Positions 35,361-45,046 of a stretch of 64,000 nucleotides of DNA are shown piece after piece. The DNA is from Mucilaginibacter xinganensis (GTDB lineage: Bacteria; Bacteroidota; Bacteroidia; Sphingobacteriales; Sphingobacteriaceae). The notes beneath the pieces were generated by a model. That model did no database searches, was not told where the DNA came from, and worked only from the letters and a program-made list of their open reading frames with translations. The translations under genes and the position numbers were made by a program. How positions within the stretch are numbered: the first letter of the stretch is position 1; each line of letters begins with the position of its first letter. The stretch is from assembly GCA_026225055.1 (NCBI GenBank), contig JAMFSA010000076.1, forward strand, positions 39,608 to 103,607, given 5' to 3'.

Positions 35361-36406
35361 GTAATTCTGCACAGCCATTAGGTATTCAAATGATCGGCAC
35401 ACAGCGTTCCGGTTCAAATTTATTAAGGGTGATGCTTGACCAGTCGAGCGAGATCGTATCGCCGCACCCTGCGCACGTATTGGTTACGTTTGTGCCTTTG
35501 CTTGATCTTTATGGCGATCTGGATGCCGAAACCTATAAGATATTGATAAATGATGTGGTGGATTATGTAGAAGTTAACCCCGTGCCCTGGGATGGTATTA
35601 CTATTGATCGCGACTGGATATTTGAGAACTCAAATGTTTATAGCCTGTTTGAAATAAGCCGGTTGATTTATGAGCAGGCTGCTATCAGCAAAAATGCAAA
35701 GTACTGGTGCTGCAAAAGTATGGCCAATGTACATTATGCTGATGAACTGGAAAATCACAGCCCTAACCTTAAATACATTTACCTGTACAGGGATGGCAGG
35801 GATGTAGCCGTTTCATTTAAAAAAGCCATAGTGGGTGAAAAGCATATTTACCATTTGGCCCGCCAGTGGAAGTACGACCAAGATGCCTGTATTGAACTGG
35901 CTGGTCGTATTGAAGACGACCGCTTTTTTGCCTTGAATTATGAAACGCTGATCGCTCAGCCCGAAACAGTGATCAGGAAGCTATGCAGCTTTTTGGATAT
36001 TGCTTATAATGATAACATGCTGAGCTTTTATAACTCACATGAATCGAAAGCTACGGCAGCGGCAGGCGAAATGTGGCAGAATTTGGAAAAACCGATCATG
36101 AGTAACAATACCGGTAAATTCCATAAAGAATTGACTCCTGAAGAAATAGAGATTTTTGAACTGGTAAACCAGGATGTTTTAAAAGAACTGGATTATCCAT
36201 TATTCACCCCATTAACCAATACCCAACTACTTTCGGAAGATGCTATTGAACAGTATGGTATCGATAACAAAATACTGAAAAAGGAGATTCTGGCAAAAGC
36301 CCGTAAATCCGACCTGGAACACAGGGAGCCGCAGTTAGTGATCTTACGAAAAATAAAAGCAAGGGCTACTGAGCTTGTCACACAGGCAAGTGCAGGCCAG
36401 TTATAA
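35357..36406 (+). CDS. PAPS-dependent sulfotransferase
   Basis: The 349-residue cytoplasmic protein has the 5'-phosphosulfate loop near the N-terminus (IGTQRSGSNLLRVMLD) and the 3'-phosphate segment LKYIYLYRDGRDVAVSFKKAI near residue 140-155. Later come NYETLIAQPETVIRKLCSFLDI and an end typical of Sulfotransfer_1/3 proteins. It moves sulfate from PAPS to an unknown acceptor such as a sugar, lipid or peptide. Its start overlaps the CHR transporter stop by 4 bases. CysC (makes PAPS) and CysQ (removes PAP) are encoded about 15 kb downstream in the window. Confidence 0.88.
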   Translation: MSNSAQPLGIQMIGTQRSGSNLLRVMLDQSSEIVSPHPAHVLVTFVPLLDLYGDLDAETYKILINDVVDYVEVNPVPWDGITIDRDWIFENSNVYSLFEISRLIYEQAAISKNAKYWCCKSMANVHYADELENHSPNLKYIYLYRDGRDVAVSFKKAIVGEKHIYHLARQWKYDQDACIELAGRIEDDRFFALNYETLIAQPETVIRKLCSFLDIAYNDNMLSFYNSHESKATAAAGEMWQNLEKPIMSNNTGKFHKELTPEEIEIFELVNQDVLKELDYPLFTPLTNTQLLSEDAIEQYGIDNKILKKEILAKARKSDLEHREPQLVILRKIKARATELVTQASAGQL

Positions 36407-36428
36407 TCTATCAAATTAATTTATATCC

Positions 36429-38381
36429 ATGATGAAATACAAACGCCTGCACAAGCTATTGCTGTTATGTGCAGGTTTTCTGCCTTTGGCATCTGCCGCC
36501 CAAACTAAATCCGCTTATAATGAATTACAGGTGTTCGATCCCACATTCTTTACCCATAATGGTAATGAATTCCGCAGCGCGAACGGGTCGCCCGGGCCAA
36601 AATATTGGCAAAATGCGGCCAGCTATGTTATTAAGGCGGAGCTGAATGAAAAAGATACATCGATAAAAGCTTCGGTTAGTATTAAATATACCAATAACAG
36701 CCCCGATACGCTTAATTATTTATGGCTGCAGGTTGATCAGAATTTGTTTAAGGCTGATTCGCGCGGAACAGCCGCCACCAAAATCTCCGGTGATCGCTAT
36801 GCTGTAGGTACTTATACAAAAGGATACGAAATAGGGGCGGTTACTATCACCTATCAGGGTAAAACCTATAAGGCCGAAACGGTGATCAGCGATACCCGCA
36901 TGCAGGTGCGCTTACCCTTCCATGTAAAACCAAATGGCGATCAGATCAGCGTAAAAATAGATTACTCCTTCTTTATCCCCGAACATGGCGCCGACCGTAT
37001 GGGCAGACTGAATACCAAAAACGGAACTATTTACCAACTAGCACAATGGTACCCACGCATGTGTGTTTATGATGATGTGGAAGGTTGGAACACCTTGCCT
37101 TATATGGGCGAAGGTGAGTTTTATTGTGAATACGGCGATTATGACTATACTGTCACCGTACCATCTGATATGATCGTAGCCGGATCGGGCGATCTGCAAA
37201 ACCCGCAGGAGGTTTTAACCGCCACACAAATTGCACGTTTGGCAAAAGCGATGAAGAGCGATAGCACAGTTAACATCATCAGCGCGAATGAAATTGGTAA
37301 AGCTGCCATCAGGCCTAAGCATGATGGCACATTAACCTGGCATTTTAAGATGAAAAACACCCGTGATGTATCATGGGCAGTATCGAGGGCATTTATATGG
37401 GATGCCGCGCACGTGAATCTGGCATCGGGCAATGGCGGATTGGCAATGGCCGTTTACCCGGTTGAGAGCGTGGGTAAAAACAAGTATAACCGAGCCGCGC
37501 AGTATTTAAAACATAGTATTGAGTTCTATTCGAAAACCTATTTTGAATATCCGTGGCATTCGGCTTATGTAGTTGCGGGTGTGGCCTTGGGTATGGAGTA
37601 TCCGGGTATTGTGTTCTGTAGCTACAGCATCCATGATGACGATCTGTGGCGCGATATTACACATGAGATGGGCCACAACTGGTTCCCGATGATAGTTGGC
37701 AGTAACGAAAGGCGCTATATGTGGATGGATGAGGGTATGAATACCTTTATCAATGGCTATTCATCAGCATCATTTAATCATGGTGAATATAATGATACCT
37801 CAAGCGCAGCTGTGAAAACCACAAAAGGATTGATAAAAGAACACGATCCGTTAATGACAGCGCCCGAAGTTTCAAACGAAGGCGGCATGTACTATTATAA
37901 AACGGCCTTAGCGTTAAATATTTTGCGCAACCAGGTTTTAGGTGCCGATAGGTTTGATTATGCCTTTAGAATATATATCAAACGCTGGGCCTACAAACAT
38001 CCGCAGCCTGATGATTTTTTCCGCACCATGAATGATGCCGCTGGCGATAACCTGAACTGGTTCTGGAAAGAATGGTTCTTTACTAACTGGACGTTAGACC
38101 AGGCTGTGACAGATGTTAAGTATGTTGATGGCGACGCGAAGAATGGTTCACTGATCACTATTGAAAACCTTGGCGAAATGGCCCTGCCTGTACATATAAA
38201 AGTAACGCAGACAGATGGAAATACACAAATTGTAGAGTTGCCTGTTGAAGTTTGGCAACGGGGTGCTAAGTGGGTATTTAAATGTAACTCAACCGGCAAA
38301 ATTGCCGCCGTAATTATCGATCCTGATCGTAAGCTGCCGGATACAGACCGCAGCAATAATGTATACAGAATGGCTCAATAA
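36429..38381 (+). CDS. Secreted M1-family metallopeptidase
   Basis: The 650-residue protein starts with a signal peptide (LLLCAGFLPLASAAQ). The N-terminal beta domain is followed by a gluzincin catalytic domain with HEMGH at residues 412-416 and the third ligand Glu435 in WMDEGMNTF, exactly 18 residues after the second His. The exopeptidase motif GAMEN is replaced by GMEYPG, so its peptide-end preference may differ from classic aminopeptidase N. It follows the sulfotransferase by 22 bases and ends before a terminator, so it may be the last gene of that operon. Confidence 0.92.
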   Translation: MMKYKRLHKLLLLCAGFLPLASAAQTKSAYNELQVFDPTFFTHNGNEFRSANGSPGPKYWQNAASYVIKAELNEKDTSIKASVSIKYTNNSPDTLNYLWLQVDQNLFKADSRGTAATKISGDRYAVGTYTKGYEIGAVTITYQGKTYKAETVISDTRMQVRLPFHVKPNGDQISVKIDYSFFIPEHGADRMGRLNTKNGTIYQLAQWYPRMCVYDDVEGWNTLPYMGEGEFYCEYGDYDYTVTVPSDMIVAGSGDLQNPQEVLTATQIARLAKAMKSDSTVNIISANEIGKAAIRPKHDGTLTWHFKMKNTRDVSWAVSRAFIWDAAHVNLASGNGGLAMAVYPVESVGKNKYNRAAQYLKHSIEFYSKTYFEYPWHSAYVVAGVALGMEYPGIVFCSYSIHDDDLWRDITHEMGHNWFPMIVGSNERRYMWMDEGMNTFINGYSSASFNHGEYNDTSSAAVKTTKGLIKEHDPLMTAPEVSNEGGMYYYKTALALNILRNQVLGADRFDYAFRIYIKRWAYKHPQPDDFFRTMNDAAGDNLNWFWKEWFFTNWTLDQAVTDVKYVDGDAKNGSLITIENLGEMALPVHIKVTQTDGNTQIVELPVEVWQRGAKWVFKCNSTGKIAAVIIDPDRKLPDTDRSNNVYRMAQ

Positions 38382-38419
38382 AGAGCTCATTTAAAGGGTT
38401 TTTCCAGTTTAATTCTCCT

Positions 38420-38453
38420 GATCCGTTGTAAGCAATTACACCGGATCTTTTTG
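38420..38453 (+). terminator. Rho-independent terminator
   Basis: GATCCG at 38420-38425 pairs with CGGATC at 38441-38446, with a further inner GTAA/TTAC stem and a T-run behind it. It ends the CHR-sulfotransferase-peptidase unit. Confidence 0.85.
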
Positions 38454-38625
38454 TTTAAAAAGGCTTCGATATGAAACCATTTTTACATTAGAATTATATT
38501 TTTTTTGAAAGATTACTAAATAATAGAATATTTCTGACAATTAATTCTAAAATAACGCACAATCAGAGCCTGAAAATGCAATTTTTCACATTCTCAATTA
38601 GTGCAATATGAACTAAATGTTAGCA
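38454..38625. other. AT-rich intergenic stretch
   Basis: Between the terminator and the paired LacI-type operators I see no frame, repeat or RNA structure that I can support. Confidence 0.4.
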
Positions 38626-38642
38626 AAACAAACGTTTGCGTA
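38626..38642 (+). promoter_or_regulatory. LacI-type operator copy 3
   Basis: AAACAAACGTTTGCGTA, identical over 17 bases to copy 4, with palindrome CAAACGTTTG at 38629-38638. Confidence 0.78.
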
Positions 38643-38657
38643 GCTTAAAATTCTGTT

Positions 38658-38674
38658 AAACAAACGTTTGCGTA
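38658..38674 (+). promoter_or_regulatory. LacI-type operator copy 4
   Basis: Same 17 bases as copy 3, starting 32 bp later (three helical turns), about 120 bp before the susC start. Paired sites on one DNA face suggest cooperative binding. Confidence 0.78.
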
Positions 38675-38792
38675 ATCATAGGGCTCCCTTTGCCTTGCTT
38701 TTGCTGTGCTTTACAGCTAATTTCCATTATTCGAAAATCAAAAAAAGCACTAATTAAAACTAACTGACAAACTAACATTAAAACTAAAATGT

Positions 38793-41700
38793 ATGATTAA
38801 AATTTACACTCAACTTGGATTAGATTTTAAGGGATCGATCTTTCCAATTAAGTGCATGCCGAAAGGAGCGTTCTTCAGAAAGATCTGCTGCTACCTGCTC
38901 TTACTTTTACCAACGGTGGCAAGTGCACAAAAAATAATAACAGGTAATGTAAAGGATAGCAAAGGCATAGCAATAATTGCCGCAACAGTATCCGAAAAAG
39001 GCGCGGCAAACTCAACCGCTACCGATATGAATGGTAAGTTTAAAATCACCCTGAAAAGCAATGTGGGTGTCTTAGTTATCTCCTCAGTAGGGTATAAAAC
39101 ACAGGAAGTGCCGGTTGGCAGCAAAAGCGACATAGCAGTTGTTCTGCAGGATGATATGAACCAGCTGAATGAGGTAGTGGTTGTTGGTTACGGTTCAGTT
39201 AAAAAATCAGACGTTACAGGTTCAGTAAGTACTATTAAAAGCAGCGAGCTTACCTTAGGCGGTACAGTTTCAAACGTAGGCCAGGCTATACAGGGTAAAG
39301 CTGCCGGTGTAACCGTTCAGCAAACAAGTTTTGCACCGGGCGCGGGTATACAGATCACGGTACGTGGTGGTAACTCCATTAATGCCAGTAATGAGCCTTT
39401 ATATGTAATAGATGGTTTTATTTCTGATTATGGCAACAAGATCAACCCTAATGACATTGCCGACATCGAAATATTAAAGGATGCTTCGGCAACAGCCATA
39501 TACGGTTCACGTGGTGCTAACGGTGTTATATTGATCACTACAAAGAAAGGAACTGCAGGACAAGTATCTATTGATGCCGATGTATCCAATGGCTGGCAGT
39601 ATAATACCTATAAGCCGAAATTATTAACCGGCCAGCAGTACACCGATATTCAAAATGCGACAGCTATTGAAGACGGCAAATCACCGGTATATGGCGCTGA
39701 TTTTAAACCGGCTAATACCAATTGGCTGCAAGCTGCCACACAAACTGCGCATGTTAATAACAGGGGAGTTAGTATAAGCAGTAATACTAAAGATTCCAAA
39801 CTTTACGCGTCAGTAAATTATCTCGACCAGGATGGTGTATTATTAAATACTGGTTTCCAGCAGTATTCAGCCAGGATAGGCGCCGAAAAAACATTAAATG
39901 ATAATATAAAATTGGGAGCTAACTTTTACGGTGCAAGCTCAACTTCCACGCTGCAATCATATTCGGGCGATATTACTGCGCCTATATTTGGTTTATTGGT
40001 TGCACCGCCTAACGTGCCAATTTATAAGGCCGATGGCACATATAATATATTTTATAACCCGCAAACAGGTGGCAATGGTAACCCGATATACACCTTGCTT
40101 TCAGTAACAAATAACCAACAAAATAAGTTAGGCAACGGTAACATATACCTCGATTATAATATATTAAAAAACCTTACTTATCACATAAGTGCGGGTGCCG
40201 AGTATAACCAAACTATTGCAGGTACGTATTCGCCTAATACCAGCGCGCTTGGTCTTAACGGCCCGGGTTTAGCTAACGATCAGTGGTACTCCACTTTCAG
40301 GTGGTTGGTTGAAAACTATTTTACTTATAAATTCAATATTAATAAAGCAAACGCCTTTACCGTGTTATTAGGTAACTCTAATCAAAAGGATGTTGACCAG
40401 GGCGTAACAGCCGGTTCGCAAGGCTATTCAACTAACATTTTCCAGTTTTATAACCTAACAGCAGGCTCAGTAGCAACTACTCCAGCCAGCTACAGAACAC
40501 AAACAACCGGTACCGATTATTTTACAAGGATTAATTATGCCTATAATGATAAGCTGTTAGCAACCTTTACTTTAAGAGATGATGGTTCATCAAGATTTGG
40601 CGCCAATTATAGGCACGGTATTTTCCCATCAGGTGCTATAGCATATAAACTTGAAGATGAAGATTTTATTAAAGATCTGCATACATTTTCCGATCTGAAA
40701 GTGAGAGTGGGTTATGGTGTAACAGGAAACGACCGTATTTCTGATCCTAACGCCTATTTAAGCAAGTATAGCTCATGGAATACCGTACTTGCCCCGGGTG
40801 GCGCGCTACAGGTTGGTATTGAACCTGCTTCGTTACCTAACCCCAATTTAAGGTGGGAAAGTACAGCCCAGTTTGATGCAGGCCTTGATATGGGTTTCTT
40901 GGGTGGCCGTATAAATGCTACCATTGATGTTTACAATAAAAAAACTTCTAACTTATTGATAAATGTACCTGTTGGACAGTGGTGGGGCTTTAATACTGAG
41001 CTGATAAACGCTGGCTCTATGCAGAACCGGGGGATTGAATTAGCAGTAAACACAACTAATATTAAATCTGGTGGGTTTTCATGGACCTCAAGTTTTAACG
41101 CTTCTTACAACAAACAAAAAGTTTTGTCATTTGCCCCAGGTGTTAGTTCAATACCCAGTTCTACTGCTAATCCAAGCGGAACAGTGTCTGGCCAGCAGTT
41201 TACAAATTTAGTAGTAGGTGGTGAACTAGGCGAAATTTATGGTTACAAATATATAGGTGTGCTTAAAACCGGTCAAACATATGCACCGGAGCCAAAGGCA
41301 AAACCAGGCGACCCGTTATATGCTGACGTTAACGGAGACGGCATTATAAGCCCAACTGACAGAACTAACTTAGGTAATACTAACCCACATTACACAGCAG
41401 CTTTAGGTAATAACTTTAATTATAAAGGTTTCTCTTTAGGCATCTTCTTCCAGGGCGCATTTGCTTATGACCTGTATAACATGAATGAATTGGTACTGGA
41501 ATCAACAACAGGCGCAGCCGCGTTAAACAGGTTTGTGCCGGGTGTAAACGAAAATACCAATATACCGCGGGAAGGTTATTTTTTAAGCCAGCAGAATGGC
41601 GGCGGTTATATTAACTCGAAATTTGTTGAGAACGCATCTTATGTTCGTTTAAAATCAGCTTCGTTTAGCTATACTGTTCCATCGTCTGTGTTTGAAAAAA

Positions 41701-41918
41701 CACCGATCATCAGGGGGCTTACCGTATATGCCGAAGGACAAAATCTTTTAACCTTTACAAGTTACAAGGGAACTGACCCTGAAGAAAACGTTCACACGGG
41801 GCAGGCCATTAATTCACAGGGTGGCTATTCAGGTAGTAATTATTCCGGTGGTTTGGATTTTGGCGGTTTCCCTGCATTCCGTACTTATATCATTGGTATA
41901 AAACTTTCTGTTCATTAA
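38793..41918 (+). CDS. SusC-family TonB-dependent outer-membrane transporter (second pair)
   Basis: The 1041-residue protein has a signal peptide ending at VASAQ, with an alternative Met22 start nearer the hydrophobic part. The carboxypeptidase-regulatory-like domain (ITGNVKDSKGIAIIAATVSEKG) is followed by LNEVVVVGYGSVKKSDVTGSVS, the plug (YVIDGFISDYGN, ILKDASATAIYGSRGANGVILITTKKG) and a large barrel. It pairs with the SusD encoded 49 bases downstream. Two identical LacI-type operators lie upstream, so sugar-responsive repression is likely. Neighbouring genes suggest a substrate linked to sulfate chemistry, but this is inference. Confidence 0.96.
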   Translation: MIKIYTQLGLDFKGSIFPIKCMPKGAFFRKICCYLLLLLPTVASAQKIITGNVKDSKGIAIIAATVSEKGAANSTATDMNGKFKITLKSNVGVLVISSVGYKTQEVPVGSKSDIAVVLQDDMNQLNEVVVVGYGSVKKSDVTGSVSTIKSSELTLGGTVSNVGQAIQGKAAGVTVQQTSFAPGAGIQITVRGGNSINASNEPLYVIDGFISDYGNKINPNDIADIEILKDASATAIYGSRGANGVILITTKKGTAGQVSIDADVSNGWQYNTYKPKLLTGQQYTDIQNATAIEDGKSPVYGADFKPANTNWLQAATQTAHVNNRGVSISSNTKDSKLYASVNYLDQDGVLLNTGFQQYSARIGAEKTLNDNIKLGANFYGASSTSTLQSYSGDITAPIFGLLVAPPNVPIYKADGTYNIFYNPQTGGNGNPIYTLLSVTNNQQNKLGNGNIYLDYNILKNLTYHISAGAEYNQTIAGTYSPNTSALGLNGPGLANDQWYSTFRWLVENYFTYKFNINKANAFTVLLGNSNQKDVDQGVTAGSQGYSTNIFQFYNLTAGSVATTPASYRTQTTGTDYFTRINYAYNDKLLATFTLRDDGSSRFGANYRHGIFPSGAIAYKLEDEDFIKDLHTFSDLKVRVGYGVTGNDRISDPNAYLSKYSSWNTVLAPGGALQVGIEPASLPNPNLRWESTAQFDAGLDMGFLGGRINATIDVYNKKTSNLLINVPVGQWWGFNTELINAGSMQNRGIELAVNTTNIKSGGFSWTSSFNASYNKQKVLSFAPGVSSIPSSTANPSGTVSGQQFTNLVVGGELGEIYGYKYIGVLKTGQTYAPEPKAKPGDPLYADVNGDGIISPTDRTNLGNTNPHYTAALGNNFNYKGFSLGIFFQGAFAYDLYNMNELVLESTTGAAALNRFVPGVNENTNIPREGYFLSQQNGGGYINSKFVENASYVRLKSASFSYTVPSSVFEKTPIIRGLTVYAEGQNLLTFTSYKGTDPEENVHTGQAINSQGGYSGSNYSGGLDFGGFPAFRTYIIGIKLSVH

Positions 41919-41967
41919 TAAATAATAAAGTATCTATCTATAACGGATCGACATAAATTTAAAAGAA

Positions 41968-43485
41968 ATGAAAAAATATATTTTATTACTCATCCCGGTG
42001 ATCATATTGCAATTCTCCTGCAATAAGAACCTCGACCCTAAGGTGTCAAGCAGTCTCACCAGTGTGAATGCTTTTCTCACTGAATCTGACGCTATTGCAG
42101 CGGTAAACGCTATCTATGCCCGTTTGAAAGGGCCATCAGTAGGTGATAATTATGATTATTGGACCGTTAGGCACTTCGCTTTAACCGACCTCCCAACTGA
42201 TATTGGTCATTGCAGCTATGGCGGCGACCCGGGTCAGCTTTCATTATCTACCTGGAACTCGGCAAACGGTTTGCTCGCCGAAGACTGGAGGCAGATATAT
42301 AAGCTGATATCAAATGCCAATAGCGCCATTTATAATATTACGCCAATGACAACCATTTCGGATGTTCAAAAAGCACAGTTTTTAGCTGAAGCAAAATTTT
42401 TGCGCGCTGTGGCTTACATGGACCTTACTGATGCCTGGGGCCCTGTAATTTTACAAACAGAAAAGGACCTGGCTAACCCTAATTACTTAAGTCAGCCTCA
42501 ACCTACATCGGTTGCTGATATCGAGACATTATTAATATCAGATTTAACAAGCGCTGCTGCTGTACTACCGGTTAATTATGTTAATAACCCAATTTACAGT
42601 ACTAATGATGTTGGCCGTGCTACCAGAGGTGCAGCCATGACATTATTGATGAGGCTATATCTGCGCCAGCATCAATGGCAAAAAGCAGCTGATGCGGCAC
42701 AAACTGTAATAAGCTCAGGCACATATTCATTATATCCATCGTACCAGGGCTTGTTTTTAGAGGCTAATAAATGGTGTTCTGAAAATATATTCTCGGTATT
42801 AAGTGATGCTAACGTAAACGGAACTGAATTAATGAATCACTTTGGTCCGTTGGTACATCCGGTTATAACAAACAGATGGCAGTACTATGCGGCAAGCTGG
42901 CCTTTTTATCACAGTTTTGCCGATAATGATGACCGTAAAAAAGAATTCTTCCCTAAATACAACGGAACTGATGGCCTGGTACACGAAGAAGCGCCAACCT
43001 TAGGCGCTACGCCACCTGCCGGCGTATTGTATATGCCTGATGTTGCTACTTCAAAATACGCCGATTCAACAGGTTCAATAAACAATTACTATGATGGGCA
43101 CAGTGTTGACATTTTACGTTATGCTGATGTGTTAATGAGCAGGGCAGAAGCTTTGAACGAATTAAACGGCCCTACTTCTGAAGCTATAGGATTAATAAAC
43201 CAGGTTAGACAACGTTCGCACGCTACACCGCTTGTTTTAAGTAACTATACACAAACATCGTTAAGGTTAGCAATTTTGCAGGAACGTGGATGGGAGTTCT
43301 TCTATGAAGGAAAAAGAAGGGCCGATCTGTTACGTATGGGCCAGTATGATGTGATTGTAAATGCCTATCTTAAAGCTATAGGGCAAACAAATACAATAAG
43401 TTTACCTAAAGATGAATACTTTTCTTATCCGCTTAACCAGGTTCAGATCGATCCGAACCTGAGCAATGCAGGAAGAGAACAATAA
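41968..43485 (+). CDS. SusD-family lipoprotein (second pair)
   Basis: The 505-residue lipoprotein has the signal LLLIPVIILQFSC (Cys18). The SusD fold shows AEAKFLRAVAYMDLTDAWGPVIL early, ALNELNGPTSEAIGLINQVRQRS, and the C-terminal LAILQERGWEFFYEGKRRADLLRMG. It forms the surface lid of the preceding SusC. A terminator-like hairpin follows, so the next gene may be expressed only in part by read-through. Confidence 0.95.
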   Translation: MKKYILLLIPVIILQFSCNKNLDPKVSSSLTSVNAFLTESDAIAAVNAIYARLKGPSVGDNYDYWTVRHFALTDLPTDIGHCSYGGDPGQLSLSTWNSANGLLAEDWRQIYKLISNANSAIYNITPMTTISDVQKAQFLAEAKFLRAVAYMDLTDAWGPVILQTEKDLANPNYLSQPQPTSVADIETLLISDLTSAAAVLPVNYVNNPIYSTNDVGRATRGAAMTLLMRLYLRQHQWQKAADAAQTVISSGTYSLYPSYQGLFLEANKWCSENIFSVLSDANVNGTELMNHFGPLVHPVITNRWQYYAASWPFYHSFADNDDRKKEFFPKYNGTDGLVHEEAPTLGATPPAGVLYMPDVATSKYADSTGSINNYYDGHSVDILRYADVLMSRAEALNELNGPTSEAIGLINQVRQRSHATPLVLSNYTQTSLRLAILQERGWEFFYEGKRRADLLRMGQYDVIVNAYLKAIGQTNTISLPKDEYFSYPLNQVQIDPNLSNAGREQ

Positions 43486-43506
43486 AACAGGATTATACCT
43501 GTAATA

Positions 43507-43557
43507 TCAAGAATATATTATGCTATAAAACGCATAATATATTCTTGATTATTTTTT
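43507..43557 (+). terminator. Long AT-rich terminator-like hairpin after susD
   Basis: TCAAGAATATATTATG (43507-43522) is exactly inverted at 43533-43548 around a 10-base loop, and a T-run follows. The stem is long but AT-rich, and termination may be partial. Confidence 0.75.
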
Positions 43558-43579
43558 AGCTATGTGCGTAAATTGCCAA

Positions 43580-44989
43580 ATGAAGAAAAAAGTTTTTGGA
43601 TATATAATCCCGCTATTCCTCGCCATTGTTTTTTCGGGATGCTTTAACAGCGGTGGAAATATTATAAAGGAAATACATATTGGTTTACACAACAACAATC
43701 AGTTAAGGATTCAGATAGACGTGTTAACTAATGAACCGGTTGATGCCTATGTTGAATATTGGGCAGCGAACGATAGTACCAATACTATGCGGTCTGACAC
43801 AATAAAAGATGCTACGCAGCACTCACTTGTACTTTGTAATATCATCCCAAAAACAGATTATGCCTATCATATTGTCACCCTTGATAAAGGGGCTAAAAAA
43901 GTAAGTAAAACTTACACATTTAAATCACACGATCTGCCGCTATGGTTGCAGGAACAATTTAAAGCCATTAACACTTATCCTAAATTAGTACCACAGCAAT
44001 TTAAGGATGGCTTAATACTGCTCAATAAGAATTATTCGCCCGGCACTGCTTTTTTGGTTGATTATAAAGGGCAGCTCAGGTGGTACCATACCGTAGATGG
44101 CATGGCTTACAAAGTTGTACACTACACAAAAGATAAAACCGTACTTGCCCTTTTGGGCACAAATGATGACCCCACCAGCTACGGCAGGCAAATACTGGAA
44201 GTTAATTTACAGGGCGATACCGTTCTAAACCTGAAAAAAGGCCAGGGTGATTTTACCCAGCTTATTCACCACGAAATTTTAAAGAACGATAAGGGCCAGT
44301 TAGTGACACTTACCGTTGACAAGAAAATAATGGACCTGAGCTCTGTCGGCGGCAGCAAACAGGATACCGTTAACAGCGATGGCATTATTGTATTGGACAG
44401 CCACGCTAAAAAGATCTGGAAATGGAGCGTGTTTGATGCACTCGATCCGCTTAAAGACCCTAACATCGTCAAAACAAAAAAGGACTGGACGCACGCCAAC
44501 AGCCTGAATTATGATACCGATGGCAATTATCTCATCTCGTTCTTCAATACAGGGCAGATCTGGAAGGTCGATTCCAAAACCGGTAAGGTGATATGGAAAT
44601 TTGGTAAAGGCGGCACAGTAGCTATGCCAGCCGAGTGTGATTTTAGCCAGGCACATGCGGTACATATTAACCAGGATGGCAACCTGCTATTTTTTGATAA
44701 CGGTGTTAAAAAACAACAGTCGGGCGTATTCGCCATGAAACTGAATGAACCAAAACAGACATCAACTATAGATTTTCATATACAATTACCAAAAGAAGTA
44801 TTCAACGGCCGCATGGGCAGCGCCTACATGATAAATGATACCAGTTTACTGGTATGCTGTTCAAAGCGCCACATACTTGTTTTAACTGATAAAAAAGGCG
44901 TATTACTATGGACGATGGAATTGGCTATGCCAAGCTATCGGGCCGAGTTTGTAAAAGCAGATCAGCTCGCGCCATATTTAAAACCTTAA
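43580..44989 (+). CDS. Aryl-sulfate sulfotransferase (ASST)-like lipoprotein
   Basis: I place the start at the ATG at 43580, six codons inside the frame, because it opens a lipoprotein signal (MKKKVFGYIIPLFLAIVFSGC, Cys21). The 469-residue product has an N-terminal Fn3-like domain and then a beta-propeller of the ASST type with the His-bearing motifs LIHHEILKND, DWTHANSLNYD and FSQAHAVHIN. ASSTs transfer sulfate between aryl sulfates and phenols by a sulfo-histidine without PAPS, outside the cytoplasm. It lies between SusD and the DUF6067-like gene in a LacI-operator-linked locus. The donor and acceptor here are unknown. Confidence 0.82.
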   Translation: MKKKVFGYIIPLFLAIVFSGCFNSGGNIIKEIHIGLHNNNQLRIQIDVLTNEPVDAYVEYWAANDSTNTMRSDTIKDATQHSLVLCNIIPKTDYAYHIVTLDKGAKKVSKTYTFKSHDLPLWLQEQFKAINTYPKLVPQQFKDGLILLNKNYSPGTAFLVDYKGQLRWYHTVDGMAYKVVHYTKDKTVLALLGTNDDPTSYGRQILEVNLQGDTVLNLKKGQGDFTQLIHHEILKNDKGQLVTLTVDKKIMDLSSVGGSKQDTVNSDGIIVLDSHAKKIWKWSVFDALDPLKDPNIVKTKKDWTHANSLNYDTDGNYLISFFNTGQIWKVDSKTGKVIWKFGKGGTVAMPAECDFSQAHAVHINQDGNLLFFDNGVKKQQSGVFAMKLNEPKQTSTIDFHIQLPKEVFNGRMGSAYMINDTSLLVCCSKRHILVLTDKKGVLLWTMELAMPSYRAEFVKADQLAPYLKP

Positions 44990-45046
44990 AAAGAAATTTA
45001 ATACCCGGTTTCAACCAAAAAATATAAGTACTACTAAATTATTCTT

